Shown here: one piece after another, positions 49,258 to 58,058 of the stretch
How the letters are laid out: each line of letters opens with the position of its first letter
Position numbering within the stretch: position 1 is the first letter of the stretch
DNA from: JANQEA01 sp964466035
Lineage (GTDB): Bacteria; Bipolaricaulota; Bipolaricaulia; UBA7950; UBA9294
Length of the DNA stretch: 64,000 nucleotides
NCBI GenBank assembly: GCA_964466035.1
Contig: CAYXLR010000007.1
Span: 1-64,000 of the forward strand
Reading direction: 5' to 3'
Translations under genes and position numbers: made by a program
Notes under the pieces: model-generated
Seen by the model: only the letters and a program-made list of their open reading frames with translations
What the model was told of the DNA's origin: nothing
Databases searched by the model: none

Positions 49258-50586
49258 ATGGTCGAACGGATCGGGGTTCGGCGCGAGGACATGTACCACT
49301 GGGAGCGGCGCGTCCCCCTCGTCCCCGAGGATCTTCGCGAGCTGGTCGACGGCCACGGCCTGACCTTCTCGATCCAGTCCTCGGACAGGCGGGTCTTCTC
49401 CGACGACGCGTACCGCGCCGCCGGGTTGGACGTCGTCGATTCCCTGACCGACTGCCCGATTGTGATCGGCCTGAAGGAGATCCCGCTTCCTGCGCTACAG
49501 CGGGGCGCGGTTTACGTCTTCTTCTCCCACACGATCAAGGGACAGCCGGCAAACATGCCGATGCTTCGGCGATGCCTCGACCTCGGATGCACGATCATCG
49601 ACTACGAACGGATCGTCGACGATGACGGACGGCGCCTGATCTTCTTCGGCAACTACGCCGGCCTCGCCGGCGCGATCGACACGCTCTGGACGCTCGGGCG
49701 ACGGCTGGCGTCGGAGGGGATCCCCACCCCGCTCGCGGAGATCCGCCAGGCGTCGACGTACGCCGACCTTGCCGAGGCGAAAGCGGCGATCGGGAGGGTC
49801 GGCGAGCGGATCGCGTCCGACGGACTGCCGGAGGAGATCTCTCCCCTGGTCCTCGGGATCGCCGGCTACGGAAACGTCTCCAAGGGCGTGCAGGAGATCC
49901 TCGATCTCCTGCCGATTGAGGAGATCCGCGCTGCGGATCTCCTCGGCGATTCGGAACCGCTTCGCGCCCCGAATCGCGGCCCCATCATGAAGGTCGTCTT
50001 CCGCGAGGAGGACACGGTCCTCCCGCTCGTCGAAGGAAAGCCGTTCGACCTCCGGGAGTACTACGACCATCCGGAGCGGTATCGGGCCGGCTTCGAGCGG
50101 TATCTACCGAGGCTCCACGCGCTGATCAACTGCATCTACTGGGAGCCGAGGTACCCGCGCCTCGTGACCGCGGAGGCGATTCGGAGGCTCTACGCGGAGG
50201 GCCGACCGGCGCTGCGGGTCATCGGCGACATCTCGTGCGACGTGGAGGGCTCGATCGAGGTCACGGTCCGGTCGACCGAGCCGGACGATCCGGTGTACGT
50301 CTACGATCCGGAGACCGGCTCGATCCGTTTCGGCGTCGAGGGGACCGGCCCGGTGATGATGGCGGTCGAGATCCTGCCGACCGAGCTTCCGCGCGAGGCG
50401 TCGATCTACTTCAGCGGGATCCTGAAGCGGTTCGTCCCCGCGATCGCCGCGGCCGACTACGAGGCGGCCTTCGACGCCCTCGCGCTTCCTCCGGAACTGA
50501 AGCGGGCCGTCATCTGCCACCGCGGCGAGTTGACGCCGGACTACCGGTACCTCGAAGGTCATCTCGCGAAGGCCGATCCGACGTAG
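49258..50586 (+). CDS. Lysine-ketoglutarate reductase-like enzyme (AlaDH/PNT N-terminal fold)
   Basis: 442 residues. Start MVERIGVRREDMYHWERRVPLVPEDLRELVDGHG is typical of the LKR half of eukaryotic aminoadipate semialdehyde synthase and of alanine dehydrogenase-like proteins; later GIAGYGNVSKGVQEILDLLP (nucleotide binding), NCIYWEPRYPRLVT and IGDISCDVEGSIEVTVRST match LKR. Expected reaction: lysine + 2-oxoglutarate to saccharopine. The next gene is saccharopine dehydrogenase, giving the complete pair as separate proteins. Start 49258 follows GGACGGAGCGG. Confidence 0.83.
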   Translation: MVERIGVRREDMYHWERRVPLVPEDLRELVDGHGLTFSIQSSDRRVFSDDAYRAAGLDVVDSLTDCPIVIGLKEIPLPALQRGAVYVFFSHTIKGQPANMPMLRRCLDLGCTIIDYERIVDDDGRRLIFFGNYAGLAGAIDTLWTLGRRLASEGIPTPLAEIRQASTYADLAEAKAAIGRVGERIASDGLPEEISPLVLGIAGYGNVSKGVQEILDLLPIEEIRAADLLGDSEPLRAPNRGPIMKVVFREEDTVLPLVEGKPFDLREYYDHPERYRAGFERYLPRLHALINCIYWEPRYPRLVTAEAIRRLYAEGRPALRVIGDISCDVEGSIEVTVRSTEPDDPVYVYDPETGSIRFGVEGTGPVMMAVEILPTELPREASIYFSGILKRFVPAIAAADYEAAFDALALPPELKRAVICHRGELTPDYRYLEGHLAKADPT

Positions 50587-50611
50587 CCCGGCCGCCACGA
50601 AGGAGGGAACC

Positions 50612-51931
50612 ATGAACCGACTGCTCGTTCTCGGCGCCGGCCTCGTCGCCGGGCCGCTCGTTCGGTATCTGCTGAACGTCGAGGGGTTCCGCGTCACCGT
50701 CGCCAGTCGGACGGTCGAGAAGGCGCGGCGGCTGATCGCCGGGGCGTCGAACGGGGCGGCGCTGTCCCTGGACGTCGGGGACGAGGGCGCGGTCGGGGCG
50801 CTGATCGCCGACCACGACCTGTCGATCAGTCTCCTTCCGTACGTCCGTCACCCGCTCGTCGCCCGGCTGTGCGTGAAGCACCGGAAACCGATGGTGACGA
50901 CCTCGTACGTGAAGGACGAGATGCGCGCGCTCGACGGTGCGGCCCGCGAGGCCGGCGTGATCCTGCTCAACGAGATCGGCGTCGACCCGGGGATCGACCA
51001 CATGTCGGCGATGCGGGTCATCGACCGGATCGCCGAGACCGGCGGTACGCTCGTCTCGTTCACGTCGAACACCGGCGGCCTCCCGGCGCCGGACGCGAAC
51101 GACAACCCGTTCGGGTACAAGTTCTCGTGGGCGCCGCGCGGCGTGATCCTGGCCGGGAAGAACCCGGCGAGGTACCTCGCGGACGGGGAGGTCGTCGACG
51201 TTCCCGGTCCCGAGCTGTTCGCCCACCACTGGCCGTGTGAGGTGAAGGGGTTCGGTGAGCTGGAGGTGTATCCGAACCGCGACGCGCTTCCGTACATCGA
51301 GGCGTACGGAATCCCGACGGTCCGAAGCATGTTCCGCGGGACGCTTCGCTACCCCGGCTGGTGCGATACGCTGAAGGCGATCGCCGATCTCGGCCTCCTC
51401 GAAGAGTCGGAGCGCGACGATCTGGACGGAGAGACGTTCGCTCGGCTGACCGCGCGGTTGATCGGCTCGGACGGCTCCGATCTGAAGGGGGACCTGGCGC
51501 GCCACCTTGGCGTCGCAGTCGACGCCGAACCGATCATCGACCTCGAGTGGCTCGGTCTGTTCAGCGACGAGCCGCTCCCCGAAGCGGCGAACACGTACCT
51601 CGACGTCACGGCCCAGCGGATGCTTTCGAAGATGAAGTACGCGCCGGGCGAGCGGGACATGCTCGTGATGCAGCACGAGTTCGTCGTCGAGCGCCCCGAC
51701 CGGAAGGAGAGGATCACCGCGACGATGGTCGACTACGGGATTCCGAACGGCGACTCTTCGATGTCTCGGCTGGTCGGCCTCCCGGCGGCGATCGCCGCGC
51801 GGTCGATCCTCCAGGGAGAGATCGTGCTGACCGGCGTTCGCACCCCGGTGGTCCCGGAGATCTACGAGCCGGTTCTCGCCGAACTGGCCACGCTCGGCGT
51901 CTCGTTCCGCGAGACGGTCGAGACGGTGTAG
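50612..51931 (+). CDS. Saccharopine dehydrogenase (glutamate-forming type)
   Basis: 439 residues. N-terminal Rossmann motif VLGAGLVAGPLVRYLL, then VASRTVEKARRL, LLPYVRHPLVARLC, TTSYVKDEMRALDGAAREAGV, EIGVDPGIDHMSAMRVID and NTGGLPAPDANDNPFGYKFSWAPRGVI, closely following the SDH half of eukaryotic AASS. Produces glutamate and aminoadipate semialdehyde from saccharopine. GAAGGAGGG upstream, 25 bp after the LKR gene. Confidence 0.88.
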   Translation: MNRLLVLGAGLVAGPLVRYLLNVEGFRVTVASRTVEKARRLIAGASNGAALSLDVGDEGAVGALIADHDLSISLLPYVRHPLVARLCVKHRKPMVTTSYVKDEMRALDGAAREAGVILLNEIGVDPGIDHMSAMRVIDRIAETGGTLVSFTSNTGGLPAPDANDNPFGYKFSWAPRGVILAGKNPARYLADGEVVDVPGPELFAHHWPCEVKGFGELEVYPNRDALPYIEAYGIPTVRSMFRGTLRYPGWCDTLKAIADLGLLEESERDDLDGETFARLTARLIGSDGSDLKGDLARHLGVAVDAEPIIDLEWLGLFSDEPLPEAANTYLDVTAQRMLSKMKYAPGERDMLVMQHEFVVERPDRKERITATMVDYGIPNGDSSMSRLVGLPAAIAARSILQGEIVLTGVRTPVVPEIYEPVLAELATLGVSFRETVETV

Positions 51932-51948
51932 CGCGAGGGGGCGTTCCG

Positions 51949-52752
51949 ATGACCGAGCCCGGCTTCCGACTCGGCGCGAGCGTCTGGGGGTACTACGGGC
52001 GCGTGCCCCCGGAGGATTGGCCGACGCTCCCCGACGCCGTCCGGGCGATCCTGTCGATCGATCCGGATCTTGGGGTCGAGGTGTGGGGATCGAAGTCCCT
52101 CGACGCCCCGGCGGCGCCCGAGGCGGAATGGACCGAGCTGGTGGAAGTCTGCCGAGAGGCGAGCTTCGTCACGGTCCACGTCCGCGGAGCCTTCTGGGCG
52201 TGGGATCCGACGGGCCTCCGGCGCGAGATCGACTTCGCAGGGCGCGTCCACGCGTCGGTTCTCGTCCTCCATCCGATCTGCCTCGGGTTGACCAGGCCGA
52301 GCGACCGGCTGGACGTCCCCGAGATCCGGCGCCTGGCCGAGTACGCCGCCGAGCGCGGGGTCCGGCTCGCGCTGGAAAACCTGGAGGACACGGTCTGGCT
52401 CCTCGACCGCGTGCTGGAGGAGATCGGCGGCGATCCGGAGGAGACGAACCTCGGGATCTGCATCGACACCGGACACGCGCACATGTCGCACGACGCCGGT
52501 CGCGAGCCGGTGACGGACTATCTCGAGCGGTACGCCGGGCAGCTCGAGCACGTCCATCTCCACGACAACCACGGCGCCTCGGACGAGCACCTCCTCCCCG
52601 GAGACGGGACGATCGACTGGTCGCGCGCCCTTCGAACGCTTGAAGGGATCGGCTTCGAAAAGACCGCCGTCCTCGAAGTCCATCCGGAAAGCGTCTCAAT
52701 CACGGAAGGGATTCGGCGCGGTCTGGCGTACCTGGCGCGGCGGTCTGCGTAG
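51949..52752 (+). CDS. Sugar-phosphate isomerase/AP endonuclease-type TIM-barrel protein
   Basis: 267 residues, xylose-isomerase-like TIM barrel with metal-site motifs LALENLEDT (Glu), ICIDTGHAHM (Asp, His), HVHLHDNHG (His) and AVLEVHPE (Glu). Function in this operon is not known; it may act on a lysine-pathway intermediate or be an unrelated sugar epimerase. ATG 51949 with GAGGGGGCG upstream, 17 bp after the SDH gene, so co-transcribed. Confidence 0.75.
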   Translation: MTEPGFRLGASVWGYYGRVPPEDWPTLPDAVRAILSIDPDLGVEVWGSKSLDAPAAPEAEWTELVEVCREASFVTVHVRGAFWAWDPTGLRREIDFAGRVHASVLVLHPICLGLTRPSDRLDVPEIRRLAEYAAERGVRLALENLEDTVWLLDRVLEEIGGDPEETNLGICIDTGHAHMSHDAGREPVTDYLERYAGQLEHVHLHDNHGASDEHLLPGDGTIDWSRALRTLEGIGFEKTAVLEVHPESVSITEGIRRGLAYLARRSA

Positions 52753-52820
52753 GCGAAAGTCCCTCACGCCTTCTGCCTTTTGTGCGCGATCGGGCAACGG
52801 GCGGCACCGTGCGCGCCGGC

Positions 52821-52850
52821 TTGTTGGGAACAGTTGCTCCAAGGTATGAT
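52821..52850 (+). promoter_or_regulatory. Promoter of the Crp/Fnr gene
   Basis: TTGTTG (52821-52826), 18 bp, TATGAT (52845-52850), about 25 nt leader with GGGGGAG. Confidence 0.5.
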
Positions 52851-52880
52851 AAGGCGCTTCGGCAGGGGGAGAACGTGACA

Positions 52881-53618
52881 GTGAGGTCATCGGAACCGGT
52901 GGACAAGAACGAGCTCCTCACTCACATCTTTCCGTCGCTCGATTCCGCTGCGATCGACGAACTTGCCGCGATGTGCCTCGAGGTCCGCCACGACACGGGA
53001 GAGCTGATCGCACAGGAGGAGTCCTACGCGTCGGGCGTGTACATCGTTCGATCCGGGTTGGTCAAGATCGGGAAGTACGGAAGCACAGGAGCCGAAAAGC
53101 GGATTCTTCGTTTTCTCGGCGTAGGGGAGATGTTCGGCCTTGAAGCCGTGGTCCTGGATCACTCCACGCACGTACAGTACGCCAAGACCCTCATGGAGAC
53201 GTACCTTTTGTTCATCGAGAGGCACAACCTCCTCGCGTTTCGGAACCAGTATCCCGAGTTGTGTACCGACTTCACCCGCTGGCTCGCGCGGGATGTGGTG
53301 ATGCTCGAGCTCAAGTTGACCCGCGACGCGGTCGAATCGGTTGATCGGAACCTCGCCCTTCTCCTGTTGGCCTTGGCGCACAACTACGGAAGCGGCACCG
53401 AGAAGGGAGTCGTCCTCGACCTGCCGGTTCCCCGGAGAACCCTTGCCGAGATGCTCGGCGTGTCCGTGGAATCCCTCATGCGCGCCCTGAAGCGCTTCCG
53501 GGATCGGAAGCTCCTCGAGACCTCCGGAAGGCGCGTGACGATTACGGATGTCGAAAGCCTAAAGGAGCGCGCGAGAATCACCCCGTTCTACCTCTCCATC
53601 GTCGAGGAGACCCTCTAG
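52881..53618 (+). CDS. Crp/Fnr-family transcriptional regulator
   Basis: 245 residues from GTG 52881 (GTG 52875 is an alternative; spacing from GGGGGAG favours 52881). Cyclic-nucleotide-binding-like beta-roll (about 15-125) with SGVYIVRSGLVKIGKYG and LGVGEMFGLEAV, long dimer helix, and HTH (LPVPRRTLAEMLGVSVESLMRALKRFRDRKLLETSGRRVTI). The Arg-Ser phosphate cassette of true cAMP receptors and the Fnr Cys cluster are both absent, so the effector is unknown. Targets might include the TauE operon downstream. Confidence 0.88.
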   Translation: MRSSEPVDKNELLTHIFPSLDSAAIDELAAMCLEVRHDTGELIAQEESYASGVYIVRSGLVKIGKYGSTGAEKRILRFLGVGEMFGLEAVVLDHSTHVQYAKTLMETYLLFIERHNLLAFRNQYPELCTDFTRWLARDVVMLELKLTRDAVESVDRNLALLLLALAHNYGSGTEKGVVLDLPVPRRTLAEMLGVSVESLMRALKRFRDRKLLETSGRRVTITDVESLKERARITPFYLSIVEETL

Positions 53619-53619
53619 C

Positions 53620-53642
53620 CGGTCTTCGAACCTGCAAGACCG
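53620..53642 (+). terminator. Weak hairpin after the Crp/Fnr gene
   Basis: Seven-bp arms CGGTCTT and AAGACCG with a nine-base loop, beginning one base after the stop. The following 53643-54009 contains no gene that I can support; frames there are short and lack start signals. Confidence 0.45.
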
Positions 53643-54009
53643 TTCATCGACGAGCGATGTGCGGCCCTCCACGTTCGTCTTCCTACTCGGGCATTGTCAG
53701 ATGACCGTGCCTTCCTTAACGAAGGACAGACAGCAAAGCGAATCCTGCCACCTGAGCCGTTGTGGAATGGTTTCTTCGTACGCTTCGGATGGCGTTTCTA
53801 CTCTGTTCATAGGCCCTAGGGAGCGGCGCTACGGAGTCCTATGGTTGCGATGATCGAAGGTTGAGGTGGTGAGATCGGCAAGAAACGGAGAAGAAGCGGC
53901 AAGTGTGTTGGAGCGTTTCGAGACGGAGGTTCGTAAGCAGGAGCCCGTTCCGGTGTAGGGATCCGGCGGATGCGTAAATGCGGTTTCCCGTACGACGGAG
54001 GTGATCGGA

Positions 54010-54249
54010 ATGCGCGGCGTCACGAAACAGCTACTCCCTGAGCAAGTTTGGATCGCCAGGCTCTTCCGAGCGGCGTGCGCTGATGAGAGAGTCCTAGGAA
54101 GGCTCGGGATTTCGGTCGATCCCGCGGCCAACCGGCGTCCTTCTCCCGACGGCACCGCGAGAGGGCTCAACCCCTCTGCCTTGGCGAAAAGCAAGGCACG
54201 ATCCGAGTCCGCGGTCGAGAAGCCGGAGGACTGCGGTGTGCCCGTGTGA
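54010..54249 (+). CDS. Small protein of unknown function
   Basis: 79 residues, MRGVTKQLLPEQVWIARLFRAACADERVLGRLG then a polar Ser/Ala/Arg-rich tail. No recognised domain. Supported mainly by an excellent Shine-Dalgarno (GGAGGTGAT) six bases before the ATG and by position between the Crp/Fnr gene and two further same-strand genes. Could be spurious. Confidence 0.4.
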   Translation: MRGVTKQLLPEQVWIARLFRAACADERVLGRLGISVDPAANRRPSPDGTARGLNPSALAKSKARSESAVEKPEDCGVPV

Positions 54250-54339
54250 GACTCGATGCGGTCACGGCTCCGCTCTTCCAGATTCGCTGACTGTGTGAAG
54301 CCGATCTTCACGCGCTTCCAGCCGGACAGGGAGGGTACG

Positions 54340-54615
54340 ATGCTCTACCGAGTCTGGAACGTGGTCAATCGGCCGCTCGATGCTGAAGAGAAAGAGACGC
54401 GTCGTCTCTTGTTCTCAGTCTGTTCGCCGAGTGAGGCGTGTACCGTGATTCGACTCCTCCAGGCACGCCGGTCGGAAGATCCCACCGTTCTGACGAGCGA
54501 GTACGGGCTGGAAGTCTTCGCAGCGGGCCGCTGGACGGAGTGGCGCGACCGGCGTGGGCGCAACGTGATGGAGTCCTTCCGGTCACTGCTCGTCGAGACG
54601 GGCCCGCGAATCTAG
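54340..54615 (+). CDS. Small protein of unknown function
   Basis: 91 residues: MLYRVWNVVNRPLDAEEKETRRLLFSV, then CSPSEACTVIRLLQARRSEDP and EYGLEVFAAGRWTEWRDRRGRNVMESF. Mixed alpha/beta, no Cys pairs or membrane segment. ATG at 54340 preceded by GGGAGGG. Unrecognised; composition is protein-like and the start is credible. Confidence 0.45.
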   Translation: MLYRVWNVVNRPLDAEEKETRRLLFSVCSPSEACTVIRLLQARRSEDPTVLTSEYGLEVFAAGRWTEWRDRRGRNVMESFRSLLVETGPRI

Positions 54616-54730
54616 CCGGAGTGAGCCATTCCCCGGCCCCGGAACGACCCCACGCTGTCCCTCCGAATTCTTGGTTGTCTGGATAGATGCTGTCCGACTG
54701 CCTTGTCGCTGACCTTCCTGGGGGTGATAA

Positions 54731-55516
54731 ATGGGCTTCAAGATGGACCTCACGGCGGTATGGGTTGGAATGCTGGCCTTCTTCTGTGAGCTCGTCGACT
54801 CCTCGCTCGGGATGGGCTACGGGACGACCCTGACTCCGGTTCTGCTCCTTCTCGGGTTCCCCGCGAGTCTCGTCGTCCCCAGCGTCCTTCTCTCGGAATT
54901 GATGAGCGGTCTGACCGCGGGTGCATTCCATCACGGATGCGGCAACATCTCGCTCAGGAAGGGAAGCTCCGATCGGGGGGTCGCGCTCGTCCTTGTGGCG
55001 ACCGGCGTGGTCGGGGCCGTCGCGGCGGTCCATGTCGCGCTCAACATCCCGATGCAGGTCCTGAAGGGATACATCGGCGCGATGGTTCTCGCGATGGGAA
55101 TTCTCGTCCTGGTCTTTCGCAAGTACAGGATTCGTTTCTCGTGGCCGCGGATCGTCTCGCTCGGGATCGTCTCCGCCTTCAACAAAGGGATCTCGGGCGG
55201 TGGATACGGCCCCCTGGTCGTGTCGGGACAGATCCTCTCGGGGAGCGACACACGAAGCGCGATCGGAGTGACCTCGCTGGCGGAGGGGTTCATTTGCATG
55301 GCCGCCTTCTCCCTCTATCTCGTGATGAACGACGGACGGGCCTGGCTCGCGGGCAACTGGCGGTTCTACGTCCCGATGGTGGCCGGGGCGTTGCTTGCCG
55401 CTCCCGCGGCCGCGCGGGTGACGAAGCTCGCTTCAAGGAAGGTCGATCTGCGACTCGTTGTCGGGCTCCTAACGTGCGTGTTGGGGGCGTGGACCCTGAT
55501 CAGGACCTTCGGATGA
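54731..55516 (+). CDS. TauE/SafE-family sulfite or anion exporter
   Basis: 261 residues, about eight membrane helices. Two half-repeats with GMGYGTTLTPVLLLLGFP and GISGGGYGPLVVSGQILSG carry the G-x-GYG(T/P) signatures of the family. Members export sulfite, sulfoacetate or other small anions. GGGGGTGAT precedes the ATG at 54731. Distance of 115 bp from the upstream small gene leaves room for its own promoter. Confidence 0.88.
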   Translation: MGFKMDLTAVWVGMLAFFCELVDSSLGMGYGTTLTPVLLLLGFPASLVVPSVLLSELMSGLTAGAFHHGCGNISLRKGSSDRGVALVLVATGVVGAVAAVHVALNIPMQVLKGYIGAMVLAMGILVLVFRKYRIRFSWPRIVSLGIVSAFNKGISGGGYGPLVVSGQILSGSDTRSAIGVTSLAEGFICMAAFSLYLVMNDGRAWLAGNWRFYVPMVAGALLAAPAAARVTKLASRKVDLRLVVGLLTCVLGAWTLIRTFG

Positions 55517-55585
55517 GGTCCGGGTAGCGGCCGAGCTCATGCGGGGGATGCGCCGTGGTTCTTCGTTCCACGATCGGCGGGACGT

Positions 55586-56362
55586 TCACTGGGGCGATGG
55601 CTCGCCGCACGCGGGGCAATCTGCGTTCCGCTGAAGCGCAATGATCTCAAATCGCATGGCAGCCGCGTCGTAGACGAGGAGCCGGCCGACGAGCGGCGTG
55701 CCGATGCCGACGATCCACTTGATTGTCTCGGTCGCCTGGAGCGTTCCGATCGTCCCGGGGACGGCTCCGAGGATCCCGGCTTGCTCGCCGGTCAGGACGG
55801 TCTCCGGCGCAGGTGGCTCGGGGAAGAGACAGCGATAGCACGGGCCGTCGTCGGCGCACAGGAGACTCACCTGACCCTCGAGGCGGAAGACGGCGCCGTA
55901 GACGTAGGGGATCCCGAGGGCGAGGCAGACGTCGTTGATCGCGTAGCGCGTCTCGAAGTTGTCGGTCCCGTCGACGATCAGGTCGTAGCCGCGGGCGATC
56001 CGCCGGCCGAGGTCGGGCTCGAAGCGCTCGGGGAACGTCTCGACGGCGACGTCCCGGTTCAGATCGGCGAGGCGCGACGCGGCGCTCTCGACCTTCGGGC
56101 GGCCGAGCGTCCTCTTCCCGTGGAGGACCTGGCGTTGGAGGTCGGGGAGGCCGACGACGTCTTCGTCGACGATCCCGATCCGGCCGACGCCGGCTCCTGC
56201 GAGGTAGAGCGCGATGGCGCTGCCGAGCCCGCCGACCCCGACGATCAGGGCGCGGGCCGCCTTCAACTTCCTTTGTCCCGCCTCGCCGATCTGGGGAAGG
56301 ACGAGGTGGCGCGCGTACCGCGCCCGCTCCTGCTCCGAGAGGTCCGGCCGTCGGTCGTTCAT
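55586..56362 (-). CDS. ThiF/MoeB/HesA-type adenylyltransferase
   Basis: 258 residues. E1-like fold: YARHLVLPQIGEAGQRKLKAARALIVGVGGLGS, DEDVVGLPDLQRQVLHG (D-x-x-x-x-x-NLxRQ with N changed to D-L), GTDNFETRYAINDVCL, and two zinc CxxC pairs, CYRC and CPAC. Activates the C-terminal Gly of a sulfur carrier (ThiS or MoaD). No carrier gene next to it, and there is no C-terminal rhodanese domain. Last gene of a minus-strand run with GNAT, ccdA and tlpA. Confidence 0.88.
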   Translation of the reverse strand: MNDRRPDLSEQERARYARHLVLPQIGEAGQRKLKAARALIVGVGGLGSAIALYLAGAGVGRIGIVDEDVVGLPDLQRQVLHGKRTLGRPKVESAASRLADLNRDVAVETFPERFEPDLGRRIARGYDLIVDGTDNFETRYAINDVCLALGIPYVYGAVFRLEGQVSLLCADDGPCYRCLFPEPPAPETVLTGEQAGILGAVPGTIGTLQATETIKWIVGIGTPLVGRLLVYDAAAMRFEIIALQRNADCPACGEPSPQ

Positions 56363-56410
56363 CGTTTTCCCCCCTGAGAAAACGCCTCCGGCCTCATCAT
56401 AGTCGATCGG

Positions 56411-57313
56411 TCAGCCTCCGACCTCCGGCGCTTCCAGGGGGAGCTCGTAGAGGAAGACGTCGGGATCGCCGTCGGCCCACAGCGCGAACCCGTGCTCGTC
56501 CAACAGGGGATCGACGGCGGCGATCCGCCCCTCAGCGGCCGGGACCATGAACGCGATCTCGGCGCCCGGATAGAGGGCGAGCGCGTGGCGGAGGAGGCCG
56601 CGCATCGCCTCGGGCTCGCCGTCGAGGAAATTGACGATGGTCTTCGGGGCCCCGGGCGGCCACCGCGAGCAAAGAAGGGCCTCGAGGCGGTCGCCGCTTC
56701 GCCATCCGAGGCGCGCGCCCATCCGGGCGACGGCCGCAGCGGGATCGTGGTCGAACGGGAAGAACCGCCACCCGCGGGGGAAGCGCCGGTTGGCCAATCG
56801 GAGGAACGGGGAATCGGCGACGAAGTCGATCGTCTCTTCTTCGCCGGCGGTCACGATGTGCGGATCGGATTGAAGGCCCGCCTCGACCGGCGGCGCGCCC
56901 GCGGGGCGCTCGCGGTAGACGAACGTCGCGACCCGCTCGAAGCCGTAGGACTCGATGATATGGATCGACGCTTCGTTGTCGACGTACGTCGAGAGACTGA
57001 TCCGTTCCGCCCCGGCCGTCCGCGCCCGGTCGATCAGGTGCTCGGTGATGGCTCGGCCGACGCCGCGGCCGCGGTAGGCCGGATCGGTCCGGATCCCCTC
57101 GAGCCACGCGAGGCGGGGCGCGAGCCACGTCCGCCGAGCGAAGCCGACGAGTCCGCCGTCGAGGACCGCCCCGACGACCTCGCCGTCCGCGTCGGCGAAC
57201 CAGTCGTCGAGCAGCCCGGGGACGTAGTCGTGGCCGCCCCAGATCTGCGACGAGATCTCGACGATTCGCGGTCGATCCTCGGGGGTGACGGTCCGCAGCT
57301 CGATCGGTGCCAT
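56411..57313 (-). CDS. GNAT-family N-acetyltransferase, double-domain
   Basis: 300 residues. N-terminal GNAT domain (1-145) with WLEGIRTDPAYRGRGVGRAITEHLI, the acetyl-CoA loop R/Q-x-x-G-x-G/A, and NEASIHIIESYGF. The C-terminal half (about 155-300) looks like a second, degenerate GNAT-like domain with GLLRHALALYPGAEIAFMVP and no CoA loop. Substrate unknown. 55 bp downstream of ccdA and 48 bp upstream of the adenylyltransferase. Confidence 0.8.
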   Translation of the reverse strand: MAPIELRTVTPEDRPRIVEISSQIWGGHDYVPGLLDDWFADADGEVVGAVLDGGLVGFARRTWLAPRLAWLEGIRTDPAYRGRGVGRAITEHLIDRARTAGAERISLSTYVDNEASIHIIESYGFERVATFVYRERPAGAPPVEAGLQSDPHIVTAGEEETIDFVADSPFLRLANRRFPRGWRFFPFDHDPAAAVARMGARLGWRSGDRLEALLCSRWPPGAPKTIVNFLDGEPEAMRGLLRHALALYPGAEIAFMVPAAEGRIAAVDPLLDEHGFALWADGDPDVFLYELPLEAPEVGG

Positions 57314-57368
57314 GGTGCGTCGATACTAGTCGAAGGAGCGCGGGGCTCCCAACGAGCGGAGCCGACCG

Positions 57369-58058
57369 CTATCCGAACAGGGCGTCGAAGACCCGAAAGA
57401 CGAAGACGAGGTAGTAGACCGAGATGCCGAGCATCGCCAGGCCGGCGATCCGGTTGATCGAGGATTTGTAGCGCGTCAGGAACCGGATGACGACGCCGGA
57501 CGCGGCGGTCGAAACGGCGGCGAGGGCGAGCAACGGCGCGGCGATCCCGACCCCGAACGCGAGGAACCGAAGGACGTTCGCTCCAAATCCGAGGACGGAG
57601 ACCGAGCGGGTGAAGAAGACGGCGATGAACAGGGGGTTGCACGGGACGACGATCGCTCCGAAGAAGAACCCGTAAAGGAACGCGGTCCACCAGGGGCTCT
57701 TCGATTTCGGGACCTTCGCCTTCGGGAGCAGCCGGCCGACGTCGACATCGAACAGGAGCAGGACGCTGAGGACGAAGAGGATTCCGAACGCGACCGGCGA
57801 GACGACGCCGATCACGCGGGTGAGCGAGACTTGGAGGATCGTCGTGAAGATCAGCCCGAGGAGGAACATGAACGCGACCACGCCGCCGGTCACGTTCGCG
57901 GCGAAGAGGAGAATCGTCCCCCGCTTCGCCTCCCTCCCGGCGAGCCGGTTGGACAGGTAGGCGAGAAACCCGGGGTAGAGCGGAAGGACGCAGACCGCGC
58001 CGAGCGGCGTGAGGACGCCGAGGACGAACGATTCGGCCAGGTCGGCGAGGAGAGGCAT
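57369..58058 (-). CDS. ccdA: CcdA-type membrane thiol-disulfide transporter
   Basis: 229 residues, six membrane helices. The two redox Cys lie in GAVCVLPLYPGFLAYLSNRL and IVVPCNPLF, the CcdA/DsbD pattern with a following Pro. Moves electrons from cytosolic thioredoxin to outside partners. ATG overlaps the stop of the TlpA-like gene (TGATG), so the two are one unit: CcdA would reduce that protein. Start 58058 chosen because of this overlap. Confidence 0.85.
   Translation of the reverse strand: MPLLADLAESFVLGVLTPLGAVCVLPLYPGFLAYLSNRLAGREAKRGTILLFAANVTGGVVAFMFLLGLIFTTILQVSLTRVIGVVSPVAFGILFVLSVLLLFDVDVGRLLPKAKVPKSKSPWWTAFLYGFFFGAIVVPCNPLFIAVFFTRSVSVLGFGANVLRFLAFGVGIAAPLLALAAVSTAASGVVIRFLTRYKSSINRIAGLAMLGISVYYLVFVFRVFDALFG

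Noticed and set aside
53829..54311. 160-codon minus-strand frame
   Set aside because: Ser/Thr/Arg-rich with no motif or Shine-Dalgarno, and antisense to the small gene with an ideal start site.
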